64,000 nt of DNA from NCBI GenBank assembly GCA_019747815.1, contig JAIEQJ010000001.1:120943-184942 (forward strand), given 5' to 3'. The notes below the pieces were generated by a model. It was not told the origin of the DNA. It worked only from the letters and a program-made list of their open reading frames with translations, and did not search any database. This DNA is from Hyphomonadaceae bacterium. Lineage in GTDB: Bacteria; Pseudomonadota; Alphaproteobacteria; Rhizobiales; Hyphomicrobiaceae. Numbering within the stretch: the first letter of the stretch is position 1; each line of letters starts with the position of its first letter. Both the position numbers and the translations under genes were made by a program. Below are positions 17,940 to 27,794 of the stretch, piece after piece.

Positions 17940-18528
17940 TCAATACCGTGAGCGGTTCAGGCTTATCCGTGCAGGTTCGTTTGTTGGTTCTCGGCCTCCC
18001 GAGACTTCGAGATGCGCGCTGGGCAAAGGACGATGCTTCGGGAGGATATGTTTGGCGGGAGTGGCAATGCTGATGAAGCCAACCATCTCCTCGCTGTCCG
18101 CCAAATGCAGCAGCTCGCGCACGAGAGGGTGCCCGGAGCGGTTGTCGCTAAACATGATCGCGCCATAGCCGAGCGTATGTGCTGCAACCATGATACCTTG
18201 GATAGCGGCGCCAACGGACGTGTATTGCTGGTGTACGGTGCACTTTCGCGTAGTCGTTGACCAGCCGAGCCACTACTCCAACAAGCGTGGGAGCCCGCAT
18301 GGTCTTGCGCCAACTCCGGGCCAGCTCCTGGTGGCTCACTCGCCCATGTGCCTTCTTCCTGATTTGCAGGAAAGCTCGCGCAAGCTCAAACCTTCCCTGG
18401 CCCTCGATCAGGACGAATCGCCCAAGCGCTGTCACCCTGACCGCTATCAGACTGAGGATTTCGTCTCGGCTGGGAGGGCGCGCACAAGGTCTTGGGGCAA
18501 CGGAGGATTGTGTGAGAAATACTCTCAT
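17940..18528 (-). pseudogene. Nitroreductase-family protein, frameshifted
   Basis: The 5' part reads RVFLTQSSVAPRP, then GRFVLIEGQGRFELARAF and PTLVGVVARLVNDYAKVH, the N-terminal half of a YdjA-like nitroreductase. Near 18240-18250 the frame changes, and the next frame continues QQYTSVGAAIQGIMVAAH, TLGYGAIMFS and DSEEMVGFISIATPAK, the C-terminal half. Several residues also seem missing before GRFVLIEG. The intact enzyme would be an FMN-dependent NAD(P)H reductase. No gene is seen in 18529-18829. Confidence 0.75.
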
Positions 18529-18829
18529 CACCTCGCCTCGGACGCTCGCGCTCATGTCTTGTGTGCGCTCGAAGAGCGAGTCCATCGCCTCCTCGAGATG
18601 CAAGTCACCCGTGCGGACCTCGTCTTCCTTCTGGTCGGCTGCGTGAGCTGCTCTACACTTGCCATCGTCAAGGGGATTTCGTGACAGGCCGGCAATCCGC
18701 TCATTGCACAGCGCACTCGCGATCCGACCTGATTTACACGAGCCTTCCGCTCCGGCAGCGGATTTCTCCCGACGGCTTGCCTGCGGTTGGAGCTCTGTGC
18801 CAGCCTCTCTTTGTGACCAGCGCATCGGA

Positions 18830-19837
18830 CTAAGCGACATGCGGGGCTGGTCGTACCCCGACATCTATCAGGAGGCCGCCAACGGCCATTTCAACGATCT
18901 GCTCGCGGTCCACCGCGATCCCGGCCAAACAGCGCTCAAGCACCCAATCGAATCCATTGAGCTTCGGCGAGCTGGCGCAACTCGGAACTCCAATGACGGT
19001 GGCTTGGCCAAGACGACCGTAGAGAAGCAGGTTCCCAGGGTCGACCGGCATGCCCACGTGCACCACGCTTCCGCCTGCAGTCTCTATCGCGGCCGGCACA
19101 ACATCAGCCCTGTCGACGATGGCCGATGCCCCGAAAACCAGCAGTGGATCGAGTTCCCGCCTCGCCAATTGCAAAAGTGCGTCACGAATACACTCAGTCT
19201 CATGCGCCACCGTCTCGGTTTCCACGAGATCGCAACCGAGACCTGTCAGGCGCGAACGCACTGCAAACAGCCGCTTCTCCAGCAGGCCCGGCTTCTCCGC
19301 TCCAGACCGCGTCAAAACCAGTCCGGCTCGATGCGGTGAGAAGGGCGCAACATCGACAAGGCCGCTCCTCTTGCTTGAGCAGGCTAGTTCTGCCGCGCTG
19401 ACAACGCTTTCCGGTAGTGCAAACGGAATGATCTTGACAGTGGCAAGCATCTGACCTGCGTGCACGCGCGCAAACGGGGGAAGCGATGCAACCGTCAACC
19501 CCTCGTCCAGCCCGTTCACGGTTCGCAGTCCCGCGCGATCGATGACGGCAACGCCGCTTGCGTAAGCAAAGATGTTGGCTCGGCCGGTACAGGCGCGGCC
19601 AACGCTTGAACCCTTGCCGGCGATTCTGAGTGCAACGCGCGCCGCAGCATCGTCCTCACCGACGTCACCCGGCTCAAGCCGCGCAACCATGACCCTTTCA
19701 ACGCCGCACGCCCTCAAGTCGGCCAAGTCATCCAGCGTCAGCGCGGTGCCTTTCCTCACCAGGCTTGTCGCGCCCCGCATCGTATGGGCGAGAATTGCTC
19801 CTTCCGCATCGCTGACACGAAGTGTGCCAAATTTCAT
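18830..19837 (-). CDS. Molybdopterin-binding (MoeA/MogA-like) domain protein, cox-associated
   Basis: 335 aa. The N-terminal part (GTLRVSDAEGAILAHTMRG, LTLDDLADLRACGVERV) and the C-terminal part (LLVFGASAIVDRADVVPAAI, GMPVDPGNLLLYGRLG, GVPSCASSPKLNGFDWVLER) are those of the molybdopterin-binding half of proteins often fused to a MobA/MocA-like nucleotidyltransferase. Here the protein stops right after VGGLLIDVGVRP, so that second half is absent. It is probably involved in cofactor insertion or maturation for the CO dehydrogenase. It is last in the cox series, 51 bases after coxG. Confidence 0.75.
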   Translation of the reverse strand: MKFGTLRVSDAEGAILAHTMRGATSLVRKGTALTLDDLADLRACGVERVMVARLEPGDVGEDDAAARVALRIAGKGSSVGRACTGRANIFAYASGVAVIDRAGLRTVNGLDEGLTVASLPPFARVHAGQMLATVKIIPFALPESVVSAAELACSSKRSGLVDVAPFSPHRAGLVLTRSGAEKPGLLEKRLFAVRSRLTGLGCDLVETETVAHETECIRDALLQLARRELDPLLVFGASAIVDRADVVPAAIETAGGSVVHVGMPVDPGNLLLYGRLGQATVIGVPSCASSPKLNGFDWVLERCLAGIAVDREQIVEMAVGGLLIDVGVRPAPHVA

Positions 19838-19888
19838 AGCCGACTACCGGTGCCAATCCCATCGTAAGGGAGTCTGAGGTGACGAAAG

Positions 19889-20428
19889 CTACGCCGAAAC
19901 CTCCTTTGGTCTTTTCCCGGACAATCTGGAGAACAACCTCTTTAGCCAGCCTGGCCTCTTGCCAGAAGATGCAGAAGCTTCCCCAACGACGGGTCCGACA
20001 ATGGTCGTGAACCTCTCGAAGAACTCATCGGCGAGCTTCTTCGACGTCGAATCGATCAGCCGCGCACCGAGCTGGGCCAGCTTGCCACCTACATCAGCCC
20101 TGACCTCGTAGGTCATCGCCGTGCCGGAACCCTCGTCGGCAAGCTGGACCGTCGCACCACCTTTCGCGTATCCGGCCACGCCACCGCTTCCCTCACCCAC
20201 AATCCTGTAGCCATTTGGCGGATCGAGCTCGGTGAGCTTCACCTTGCCTCCGAAGGTCGCCCTCACAGGCCCAATTTGCACCTTGATGCGCGCCGTCATA
20301 TCGGTTGGAGACTGCATCTCCAGCGACTCGCAACCCGGAATGCATTGCTTGAGGATCTTGGGATCGTTCAGCGCTTTCCAAACCTTCTGTCGGCTTGCTG
20401 CGATGTGTCGGGTGCCGGTCATATCCAT
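19889..20428 (-). CDS. coxG: CoxG, CO dehydrogenase-associated SRPBCC protein
   Basis: 179 aa. The family begins MDMTGTRHIAASRQKVWKAL, then PKILKQCIPGCESLE, and ends with a hydrophobic/basic tail. CoxG is described as recruiting CO dehydrogenase to the membrane and as a quinone-binding partner. GGAGGAATACACCCC directly precedes the ATG at 20428, which settles the start against the upstream option at 20521. It lies 49 bases after coxF. A second CoxG-like domain is fused to the large subunit at 692-3655. Confidence 0.88.
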   Translation of the reverse strand: MDMTGTRHIAASRQKVWKALNDPKILKQCIPGCESLEMQSPTDMTARIKVQIGPVRATFGGKVKLTELDPPNGYRIVGEGSGGVAGYAKGGATVQLADEGSGTAMTYEVRADVGGKLAQLGARLIDSTSKKLADEFFERFTTIVGPVVGEASASSGKRPGWLKRLFSRLSGKRPKEVSA

Positions 20429-20477
20429 GGGGTGTATTCCTCCAACTTTGTAGCGGCCATAGTAGGATCGGGTCGCC

Positions 20478-21308
20478 TCACGCTCGCCGGCCGCGGCGAC
20501 GGAGTTCGACAATCTCGCCAAGGATCGAAAGCGCGATTTCTTCCGGGGTCACTGCGCCGATGTCGAGCCCGGCCGGCGAATGCAGCGCCGCCAAGCGGTC
20601 CGAATCCACGCCCTTGGCCGCCAATGATGCGCGCAGAGCGGCGGCCTTGCGGTGCGAGCCGACAAAGGAGACGAGCCGAGCGGGCGCAGCAATCCCCGCC
20701 GACAACGCCGCCTCATCGCCGCGCCCCTGCGTCGCTATGACTATATAGCGCTCCGCCGCCATCAGACGCGAGAAATCGCAGCCCGGGATGGCGATATCGA
20801 TCTCGCCGAACCTCGCATGATCCTCTGCCGGAGCGGCAATGACGACCAGGAATCCAAGCCGCCGCCCGAGATCAGCTAGCGCGACTGCCACGGGTGTTGC
20901 GCCGCAGATCAACAACTCGGGCTTCGGCAGCACCGGCTCGACGAACACATCCATGGTGCCCTGGCTCGGGCACATGTTGCGCGCGAACTCGATGCCATCC
21001 TTCATCTCGCCGGCCTCGACGCCATGCTCCTGCAGTGCATCACCAGGCTGCACCGAAACAAGACGCGGCTTGCCGTCGCCAAGAGCCTCGCGTGCCGCCT
21101 TCAATACGGCTGCGCGCGCGCAGCCGCCGCCGATCCACCCCGCCGACATCGAGCCGTCGCCGCGAATCACGGCCTTTGCGCCAGCCTTCGCAGCGGTCAG
21201 TGACACGGTGCGAACGACCGTCGCAATGGCAAAAGGCTCGCCGGTTTCCTTCAGCGTCCGCATCTCGTCGAGCAAATCAATGGGTTTGCTGGCGGTCATG
21301 ACGATCAT
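20478..21308 (-). CDS. coxF: CoxF, XdhC/CoxI-family maturation protein
   Basis: 276 aa. The N-terminal XdhC/CoxI domain contains GEPFAIATVVRTVSLTAAK and the GWIGGGCARAAV motif with its cysteine. The C-terminal half is a Rossmann domain (LLICGATPVAVALADLGRRLG). XdhC-type proteins bind and sulfurate the molybdenum cofactor for hydroxylases. The ATG at 21308 directly follows the coxE stop (TAG then ATG), so coupling is strong; an ATG three codons in is the alternative. Confidence 0.87.
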   Translation of the reverse strand: MIVMTASKPIDLLDEMRTLKETGEPFAIATVVRTVSLTAAKAGAKAVIRGDGSMSAGWIGGGCARAAVLKAAREALGDGKPRLVSVQPGDALQEHGVEAGEMKDGIEFARNMCPSQGTMDVFVEPVLPKPELLICGATPVAVALADLGRRLGFLVVIAAPAEDHARFGEIDIAIPGCDFSRLMAAERYIVIATQGRGDEAALSAGIAAPARLVSFVGSHRKAAALRASLAAKGVDSDRLAALHSPAGLDIGAVTPEEIALSILGEIVELRRRGRRA

Positions 21309-22514
21309 CTAGAGGCGCACCAGGTAGGGTTCGAGTGCCGCGAGCGACTTCAGATTGTGGGCGGTGGCGAACAGATCGATGTGCGGCAGGGCTGCCTGCA
21401 TACCTCGCGCACTTGGCTCGTAGTCGTCCCAGCCGATCATTGGATTGAGCCAGACGATGCGCTTGCAGCGCTTGGCCAGCCGCTGCATCTCGACGGCCAT
21501 GGCCTCGGGCGGACCCGTATCGTAGCCGTCTGAGATGATCATCACGCAGGTGCGGGAGTGAATAACGCTCTTGGCGTGCCAGCGGTTGAAGGTGGCAAGG
21601 CTCTCCCCGATGCGTGTGCCGCCGCCCACCCCCTGCGCCAGCAGCGACAGCCGCTCCAGGGCTCGTGCCGCATCCTTCTCGCGCATGGCATTCGAGACAT
21701 GCACAAGGCGGGTGTGGAACAGGAAGGCTTCGGCCTCGCGGAAATTGTCGAGCACACCGTGGATGAAGCGCACGAACACCGCCGTGTAGAGGCTCATGGA
21801 CCCCGAGGCATCGAGCAGCACCACGAGGCGCAGCGGCTTCCGCTTGCGCTTGCGCCAGACGAGCTCGATGGGCACGCCGCCGTGCGAGACGTTGCGGCGG
21901 ATGGTGCGGCGCATGTCGATGCGGCGGCCCTTGGCTCGCACGCGCTCGCGGCGGCTCAGCCGCGTGCGCATGCGCCTGGCGAGGCGCGCAGCCAGCGCGT
22001 GCGCCTCGGCGATGGCCTTGGGGTCGTGGATCTTGCGGAAGTCGGTCTCGGCCAGGCGCTCGCGGCGCGAGGCGCCCTCCATGCGGGCGGGCGAGCTACC
22101 GCTGTCGTTTTGCTCTTCGCCGGACGCCGGTACCTGCTCGCCGAGGCCGGCTTCGGTCTTCTGTTCGACTTCAGGTCCGCTGAGCTGGCGCCGTTCGGTG
22201 CGCTTGCTGGACTGAGCGCGGCTCGTGAGCGGCACCACACGGCGCATGCCGCGGCCGAGCCAGAAAGCATCGAACACCTCGTCGAACTTGAGCCAGTCGG
22301 AGCGGCGGGCGCAGACGAGCGCCTTGAGCGCCGAGCGCAGCCCGGTTGGGCGTGCAACCAGCGGCGAGGCCAGCACGCGGGCGGCGTCCTCGCTCTCCTT
22401 GAGACCGACGGCAAAGGCGTTGTTGCGCAAGGTGCGCATGAAGGTCGTGAGCCGCTCGGCCAGGTAGGTGCCGGCGTCGCCGAAATCTCCAGCCTCTGGC
22501 GGCAGACAACACAT
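21309..22514 (-). CDS. coxE: CoxE, VWA-domain protein for CO dehydrogenase maturation
   Basis: 401 aa. The C-terminal von Willebrand A domain shows the metal-ion site DASGSMS (DxSxS) in LRLVVLLDASGSMS and IISDGYDTG near the end. The N-terminal half is charged and helical. In Oligotropha carboxidovorans CoxD and CoxE act together to build the [CuSMoO2] site. The ATG at 22514 shares a base with the coxD stop (TGATG). Confidence 0.9.
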   Translation of the reverse strand: MCCLPPEAGDFGDAGTYLAERLTTFMRTLRNNAFAVGLKESEDAARVLASPLVARPTGLRSALKALVCARRSDWLKFDEVFDAFWLGRGMRRVVPLTSRAQSSKRTERRQLSGPEVEQKTEAGLGEQVPASGEEQNDSGSSPARMEGASRRERLAETDFRKIHDPKAIAEAHALAARLARRMRTRLSRRERVRAKGRRIDMRRTIRRNVSHGGVPIELVWRKRKRKPLRLVVLLDASGSMSLYTAVFVRFIHGVLDNFREAEAFLFHTRLVHVSNAMREKDAARALERLSLLAQGVGGGTRIGESLATFNRWHAKSVIHSRTCVMIISDGYDTGPPEAMAVEMQRLAKRCKRIVWLNPMIGWDDYEPSARGMQAALPHIDLFATAHNLKSLAALEPYLVRL

Positions 22515-23395
22515 CACGCGACCTTTCCGAGCAGGCGGGCCGAAACCTCAGTCGTAAAGCGCGCACGGTCCTCCTGGGTCTTGAGCAGGCATCGCAATGT
22601 CTCGTGCACGGTCTCGGGATCATCCTGCAGGTTCTTGACGTCGAGGCCGACCAGGGCTGCGGCCCAGTCCAGCGTCTCGGCGACGCCCGGCACTTTCTTG
22701 ACCTCCTCCTTGCGCACGCCCTCCACCATGCGCGCGATCTGCAGGGCGAGCGCGGTGGCGGTGCCAGGCACGCGGGTGAGGATGATGCGCGTCTCGCGCT
22801 CCACGTCGGGGTAGTCGACGTAGTGATAGAGGCAACGGCGGCGCAACGCGTCGGACAATTCGCGCGTGCTGTTGGAGGTGAGCACCACGCGCGGGATGCT
22901 GCGGGCCTTGATGGTGCCGAGTTCGGGGATCGATACCTGGAAGTCCGACAGCAACTCCAGCAGGAAAGCCTCGAACTCCTCGTCCGCGCGGTCGATCTCG
23001 TCGATCAGGAGGACGGGGCGGTCGTCGCGCCGGATGGCGGCGAGCAGCGGCCGCTCCAGCAGGAAGCGTTCGGAGAAGATGTCCTGCTCGACCGTCCGCG
23101 GATCGGCGCCGCTCGACTCGCGGGCGCGGATGGCCAACAACTGGCGCTGGTAGTTCCACTCATAGAGCGCAGTCGACTGGTCGAGGCCCTCGTAGCATTG
23201 CAGCCGGATCAGGCCGGTTCCATGCACGGCGGCGAGCGCCTTGGCGACCTCCGTCTTGCCGACGCCGGCCTCGCCTTCCAGCAGCAGCGGCCGGCCCAGC
23301 ATGTCCATCAGCTGCAGCGCAACCGGCAGCTCGCGGTCGGCGATGTAGCCGGCCGCGGCAAGCCGTTCACTGATCTGTTCGCGCGAGAGGGTCAT
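22514..23395 (-). CDS. coxD: CoxD, AAA+ MoxR-type ATPase for CO dehydrogenase maturation
   Basis: 293 aa. Walker A is GEAGVGKTE, Walker B is PVLLIDEIDRA, sensor 1 lies in PRVVLTSNSTREL, and the arginine-rich LRRRCLYHYVDYP follows. CoxD is a chaperone-type ATPase that unfolds apo-CoxL to allow sulfur and copper insertion. The ATG at 23395 starts MTLSREQISERLAAAG; longer frames upstream run through the end of coxL and are not credible. It pairs with CoxE. Confidence 0.9.
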   Translation of the reverse strand: MTLSREQISERLAAAGYIADRELPVALQLMDMLGRPLLLEGEAGVGKTEVAKALAAVHGTGLIRLQCYEGLDQSTALYEWNYQRQLLAIRARESSGADPRTVEQDIFSERFLLERPLLAAIRRDDRPVLLIDEIDRADEEFEAFLLELLSDFQVSIPELGTIKARSIPRVVLTSNSTRELSDALRRRCLYHYVDYPDVERETRIILTRVPGTATALALQIARMVEGVRKEEVKKVPGVAETLDWAAALVGLDVKNLQDDPETVHETLRCLLKTQEDRARFTTEVSARLLGKVA

Positions 23396-23486
23396 GGCAA
23401 TACGAAGATGCGCGCCCTGGGTCCCGGATATTGCGCCATGCTGGAAGCATGCCTTCGGCATGACGCGCAATTCCGGGACGGCAGGA

Positions 23487-25907
23487 TCACTTGTGCAGTC
23501 CGAGCCCCTCGGCCACCACCCAGTTGCGCCAGTAGTCGTGCGGCATCTGGATGTGCTTGGTGCCGAGGAAGGAGAAGGCATCGTTCACCGCGTTGGAGAA
23601 GCACGGCACGCCGCCGACGTTGGGGCTCTCGCCCACGCCCTTGGCGCCGATCGGATGATGCGGCGAAGGCGTGACGGTGAAGTCCGTCTCCCAATTCGGC
23701 GTCTCCACGGCGGTCGGCACGAAGAAATCCATGAACGAGCCGGTGAGCACGTTGCCCATCTCGTCGTAGCGAATCTCCTGACCCATGGCGATGGCGAACG
23801 CTTCCGTCAGTCCGCCATGCACCTGGCCCTCGATGATCATCGGGTTGATGCGTGTGCCGCAGTCGTCCAGCGCATAGAAGCGCCGCACCTTGTACACGCC
23901 GGTATCGACGTCGATGTCCATCGCGCAGAAGTAGGCGCCGAACGGATAGGTCATGTTGGGCGGATCATAGTAGCTGACCGCCTCCAGGCCCGGCTCCAGC
24001 CCCGGCGGCGGCTTGTTGTAGGCCGCCCACGCAATCTCCGTCATGCTCTTGGACTTCTCCGGCAGGCCCTTCACGCGGAAGCCGTCGATGTCCCACTCCA
24101 GATCGTCCTCATGCACCTCCAGCATGTAGGCCGCGATCATCTGCGCCTTGGCCTTGATCTTGCGCGCGGCCATGGCGATGGCGGCACCGGCGACCGGCGT
24201 CGAGCGCGAGCCGTAGGTGCCGAGGCCGTAGGGCGCCGTATCGGTGTTGCCCTCCTCCACCATGATATTATCGGCGGCGATGCCGATCTCGGTGGCGATG
24301 ATCTGCGCGTAGGTGGTCTCGTGGCCCTGGCCCTGCGATTTGGTTCCCATGCGGGCGATGGCGGCACCGGTCGGATGCACGCGGATCTCGCAAGAGTCGA
24401 ACATGGCGACGCCGAGGATGTCGCAGTTGCGTGACGGACCCGCGCCGACGATCTCGGTGAAGAACGTGACGCCGATTCCCATGATCTCGCGCGTCTCGCC
24501 GCGCTTGAACGCCTCGCGCTTGGCGGCCTGTTCGGCACGCAGCCCCTTGTAGTTGATGGCCTCCATCGCCTTGTTCATGGCGGTGTGGTAGTCGCCCGAG
24601 TCGTACTCCCACCCGAGCGCCGAGTGATAGGGAAACTGCTCGCGCTTGATGAAGTTCTTGAGGCGGAACTCGGCCGGGTCCATGCCCAGCTTCTGGGCCA
24701 TGATGTCCATGGCCCGCTCGATGCAGTAGGCCGCCTCCGTCACGCGGAACGAGCAGCGGTAGGCGACGCCGCCCGGCGCCTTGTTGGTGTAGATGCCATC
24801 AACCACGAGGTGCGCGACGGGAAAGTCGTAGGAGCCCGTGACGATGTTGAAGAAGCCGGCCGGCCACTTCGACGGGTCGGCGCAGGCATCGAACCCGCCG
24901 TGGTCAGCGAGCACGTGCACGCGCAAACCCGTGACCTTGCCGTCGCGGGTGGCGGCGATCTCGGTCGTCATGTGGTAGTCGCGCGCGAACGAGGTGGCAG
25001 TCAGGTTCTCGATGCGATCCTCGACCCACTTCACCGGCTTGCCGGTGACGATGGAGGCGACGATGGCGCAGATGTAGCCCGGGTAGGCGCCGACCTTGTT
25101 GCCGAAGCCGCCGCCGATATCGGGCGCGATCACGTGGATCTTGTGCTCGGGGATCTTTGATAAGAGTGACGCAACCGTGCGGATCACGTGCGGCGCCTGG
25201 AAGGTGCCCCACACCGTCAGCTCACCCTTGATCTTGTCGAAGGAGGCGACGCACTGACAGGTCTCCAGCGGGGTCGGGTGCGTGCGATGGTAGGAGATGA
25301 TGTCCTTGGTGGTGACCTCGGCCTTGGCAAAGGCGGCGTCGGTCAAATCCTTGTCGCCCATCGACCACTCGAAAATGTGGTTGTGGTGCTTGCGGGGGCC
25401 GTGCGCGCCGGTCATCTTGTCCTTGAGGTCCTCGCGCAGCAGCGGGGCGTCGGGCGCGAGCGCCTTGAACGGATCGATCAGCGCCGGCAGGTCCTCGTAC
25501 TCGACCTCGACGGCCTCCACGCCATCGGCCGCGGCATAGCGGTCGACGGCGACGACGAAGGCCACCTCCTGGTTCTGGAACAGCACCTTGCCGTCGGCGA
25601 GCACCATCTGCACGTCGCCCGCCAGCGTCGGCATCCAGGCGAGGTTGACGGTCTTCAGCGTCTCGGCGGTGATGACGGCGAGCACGCCCGGCACCTTCTC
25701 CGCCTTGGAGCCGTCGATCTTCTTCACGCGCGCGTGCGCATACGGCGAGCGCACGAAATCGCCGAACAGCATGCCGGGCAGCTTCAAGTCGTCGACGTAA
25801 TTGCCCTTGCCTTGCGTGAAGCGGATGTCCTCCACGCGCTTCCTTTTGCAGCCCATGCCTTCGAGCTTGGCTTCGCGCTGTTCGCGCGTAAGGACTGGAG
25901 CGTTCAT
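23487..25907 (-). CDS. coxL: CoxL, form I aerobic carbon monoxide dehydrogenase large subunit
   Basis: 806 aa, close to the 809 aa of the O. carboxidovorans enzyme. The active-site loop AYRCSFR at 382-388 is diagnostic for form I CO dehydrogenase; C385 would bridge copper in the [CuSMoO2] cluster. Also visible are GGGFGNK at 265-271, SQGQGHE at 524-530 and GAKGVGE at 754-760 with the catalytic glutamate E760. It oxidises CO to CO2 as part of an (LMS)2 complex on the inner face of the membrane. The ATG at 25907 overlaps the coxS stop as ATGA; upstream in-frame sequence is antisense to nothing and overlaps coxS. Confidence 0.95.
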   Translation of the reverse strand: MNAPVLTREQREAKLEGMGCKRKRVEDIRFTQGKGNYVDDLKLPGMLFGDFVRSPYAHARVKKIDGSKAEKVPGVLAVITAETLKTVNLAWMPTLAGDVQMVLADGKVLFQNQEVAFVVAVDRYAAADGVEAVEVEYEDLPALIDPFKALAPDAPLLREDLKDKMTGAHGPRKHHNHIFEWSMGDKDLTDAAFAKAEVTTKDIISYHRTHPTPLETCQCVASFDKIKGELTVWGTFQAPHVIRTVASLLSKIPEHKIHVIAPDIGGGFGNKVGAYPGYICAIVASIVTGKPVKWVEDRIENLTATSFARDYHMTTEIAATRDGKVTGLRVHVLADHGGFDACADPSKWPAGFFNIVTGSYDFPVAHLVVDGIYTNKAPGGVAYRCSFRVTEAAYCIERAMDIMAQKLGMDPAEFRLKNFIKREQFPYHSALGWEYDSGDYHTAMNKAMEAINYKGLRAEQAAKREAFKRGETREIMGIGVTFFTEIVGAGPSRNCDILGVAMFDSCEIRVHPTGAAIARMGTKSQGQGHETTYAQIIATEIGIAADNIMVEEGNTDTAPYGLGTYGSRSTPVAGAAIAMAARKIKAKAQMIAAYMLEVHEDDLEWDIDGFRVKGLPEKSKSMTEIAWAAYNKPPPGLEPGLEAVSYYDPPNMTYPFGAYFCAMDIDVDTGVYKVRRFYALDDCGTRINPMIIEGQVHGGLTEAFAIAMGQEIRYDEMGNVLTGSFMDFFVPTAVETPNWETDFTVTPSPHHPIGAKGVGESPNVGGVPCFSNAVNDAFSFLGTKHIQMPHDYWRNWVVAEGLGLHK

Positions 25908-26404
25908 TCCGCTGCCTCCGCAAAGGTTTCGCCGCGCAACTTGGCCGCCGCGTACTGGATGGCCTTGACGATGTTCTGGTAGCCGGTGCAGCGGCACAGG
26001 TTGCCGGCGATGCCGAACCGGATCTGGTCCTCGCTCGGGTTCGGGATTTCCTGCAGCAGGCGGTGCGCCCGCATGATCATGCCGGGCGTACAGAAGCCGC
26101 ACTGCAACCCGTGCATTATGCGGAAGCCTTCCTGCAAGGCGTGCAGGGAGCCGTCGGGATTGGCCATGCCCTCGATGGTGGTGATGCTGGCACCCTCGGC
26201 CTGCACGGTGAACACGGTGCAGCTCTTCACCGACTTGCCGTCCATGTCGATGGTGCAGGCGCCGCAATGCGTTGTATCGCAACCGATGTGCGGCCCGGTG
26301 AGGTTGAGGTGCTCTCTGAGATAGTGGATGAGCAGAGTGCGCGGCTCGACGAGGCTTTCCACCTCCTTGCCGTTCACCGTCATCTTGACGTGTGCCTTGG
26401 CCAT
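25904..26404 (-). CDS. coxS: CoxS, CO dehydrogenase 2Fe-2S subunit
   Basis: 166 aa. The eight cysteines are at C42, C47, C50, C62 and C102, C105, C137, C139, the same spacing as in characterised CoxS. They bind two [2Fe-2S] clusters that carry electrons from the molybdenum site to FAD. The gene lies 38 bases after coxM and overlaps coxL by four bases. Confidence 0.95.
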   Translation of the reverse strand: MAKAHVKMTVNGKEVESLVEPRTLLIHYLREHLNLTGPHIGCDTTHCGACTIDMDGKSVKSCTVFTVQAEGASITTIEGMANPDGSLHALQEGFRIMHGLQCGFCTPGMIMRAHRLLQEIPNPSEDQIRFGIAGNLCRCTGYQNIVKAIQYAAAKLRGETFAEAAE

Positions 26405-26442
26405 GACGCTCCTTCCCCAGGGACTTGATTGGTGGCTTCGGA

Positions 26443-27309
26443 TCAGCCCTTGGCGCGGCTGAAAGCTTTTTTCAGCGCCCGCTCGACCATGATGCCGCCG
26501 ACATGGATGCGGTAGTCCGATGTGCCGCGCGTATCGGAGGCCGGTGACATGACCGCGCGTGCGGCTTTCATGGCGGCCTCGACAGCCGGTTTCTCCAATG
26601 CCGTCCCGATCACGGCCTTGGCGGCATCCGTGGCGAGCACCGCCGTGTCGGAGAGGTTCGACAGCGCGATGGTGCAGGTGGCGACTTTGCCCCGGCTCAC
26701 GGTCAGAACGGCGCCGGCGGCCGCGGTGGCGTAGTCACCGATCTTGCGTTTCAGCTTCTCGTAGGCCCAGCCGTGGCCGGCGGGTGGAACGGGCATCTCG
26801 ATGGCCGTCACGATCTCGCCGGGCTTGAGGGCGGTGACATAGGTGCCCTGGTAGAAGTCCCGCGCCTTCACGCTGCGGCTGCCGCCGCTGCCGGTGAGCC
26901 GGTAGGTCGCATCCAGGCACATCATGACGGCAGGCATATCGTTGCCGGGGTCGCCGTTGGCAACGTTGCCACCCAGCGTGCCGACGTAGCGAACCTGCGG
27001 GTCCGCGATCAGCAGCGAGGCCTCGAGCAAGATTGGCGCGGCGTCCGTTGCGACCTTGGACTGCTGTAGTTCATGTTGCGTGGTCGTAGCACCGATCACG
27101 AGCGTGCTACCCTTTCGCTGAACGCCCTTCAACTCAGCAATGGCGCCAATGTCGATTAGGTGCTCTGGCGCCGCCAGTCGCAGCTTCATCATTGGAATCA
27201 GGCTTTGTCCGCCGGCAAGCACGCGACTTTGCTCACCAAGATCGGCAAGCAGCCCGGTCGCTTCCGAGATGGACTTCGGACGGTGATAAGAGAATGGGCC
27301 CGGTATCAA
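26443..27309 (-). CDS. coxM: CoxM, CO dehydrogenase FAD-binding subunit
   Basis: 288 aa. The two FAD pyrophosphate-binding motifs AGGQS (32-36) and TLGGN (111-115) fall at the positions known for CoxM, the latter followed by [11 protein letters not shown]. It is the first structural gene of the cluster. The 485 bases upstream carry no gene and include a sequence similar to one upstream of the Fnr gene. Confidence 0.94.
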   Translation of the reverse strand: MIPGPFSYHRPKSISEATGLLADLGEQSRVLAGGQSLIPMMKLRLAAPEHLIDIGAIAELKGVQRKGSTLVIGATTTQHELQQSKVATDAAPILLEASLLIADPQVRYVGTLGGNVANGDPGNDMPAVMMCLDATYRLTGSGGSRSVKARDFYQGTYVTALKPGEIVTAIEMPVPPAGHGWAYEKLKRKIGDYATAAAGAVLTVSRGKVATCTIALSNLSDTAVLATDAAKAVIGTALEKPAVEAAMKAARAVMSPASDTRGTSDYRIHVGGIMVERALKKAFSRAKG

Positions 27310-27794
27310 AGCGCCCCTCCATTGTTTGAAGTCTTTTCATTTCCGGCCTGCAAACGCCGATCCGACGGTCACAGTCCGTAACGGGGGGTACTTAGGAATT
27401 GCTGCGCTGCCACCGCAACAGTTGATGCATGGAGAGCACGAACTGAGGCCAACTATCTAACGAGCGGCGGCGCGCTCGCACGAATTGCACCCACCAAGTG
27501 TCGCACTCTCGCACCCATGTGGTGCTCCGAGCCCTATGCGAAAGGGTCCAATTGCGAAGACCGCTCGCAACTTGGAGCCGAAGGGTGGCCAAGCTCTCGG
27601 TGCTCAGCCCGGAGTGCGGCGTCTTGCGGTCGCAACGGTACGTTGCCACAGAGTTGATTTGACCGACACCGTTTGCCGTCACACACAACCGGCTCGCGGC
27701 ACAAACGCGATACGCCCCGAGGCCGGTGGCACCGGCTCCGGGGTGTAAGGCTCGCACAGCGTCCCCGCCGACGCTGCGACTGCGCCGCCGCCAG
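27310..27794. promoter_or_regulatory. coxMSL upstream region
   Basis: This non-coding stretch lies between coxM and the terminator side of ompW and must hold the cox promoter. It contains the 33-base sequence at 27457-27489. A minus-strand open frame of 121 codons crosses it but has no recognisable product or ribosome binding site. I cannot place -35/-10 elements. Confidence 0.45.
27457..27489. repeat. 33-bp sequence, copy A (upstream of coxM)
   Basis: It begins CTAACGAGCGG and ends GCACGAATTGCA, and matches 26 of 33 bases of the copy at 29685-29717 in the same orientation. It lies 148 bases upstream of the coxM start. The other copy lies 232 bases upstream of the Fnr gene, so it may be a shared regulator site. 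Confidence 0.5.

Noticed and set aside
21558..24434. Long plus-strand frames (21558-22814, 22604-23674, 23394-24434)
   Set aside because: They are antisense to coxE, coxD and coxL, which have full sets of family motifs.
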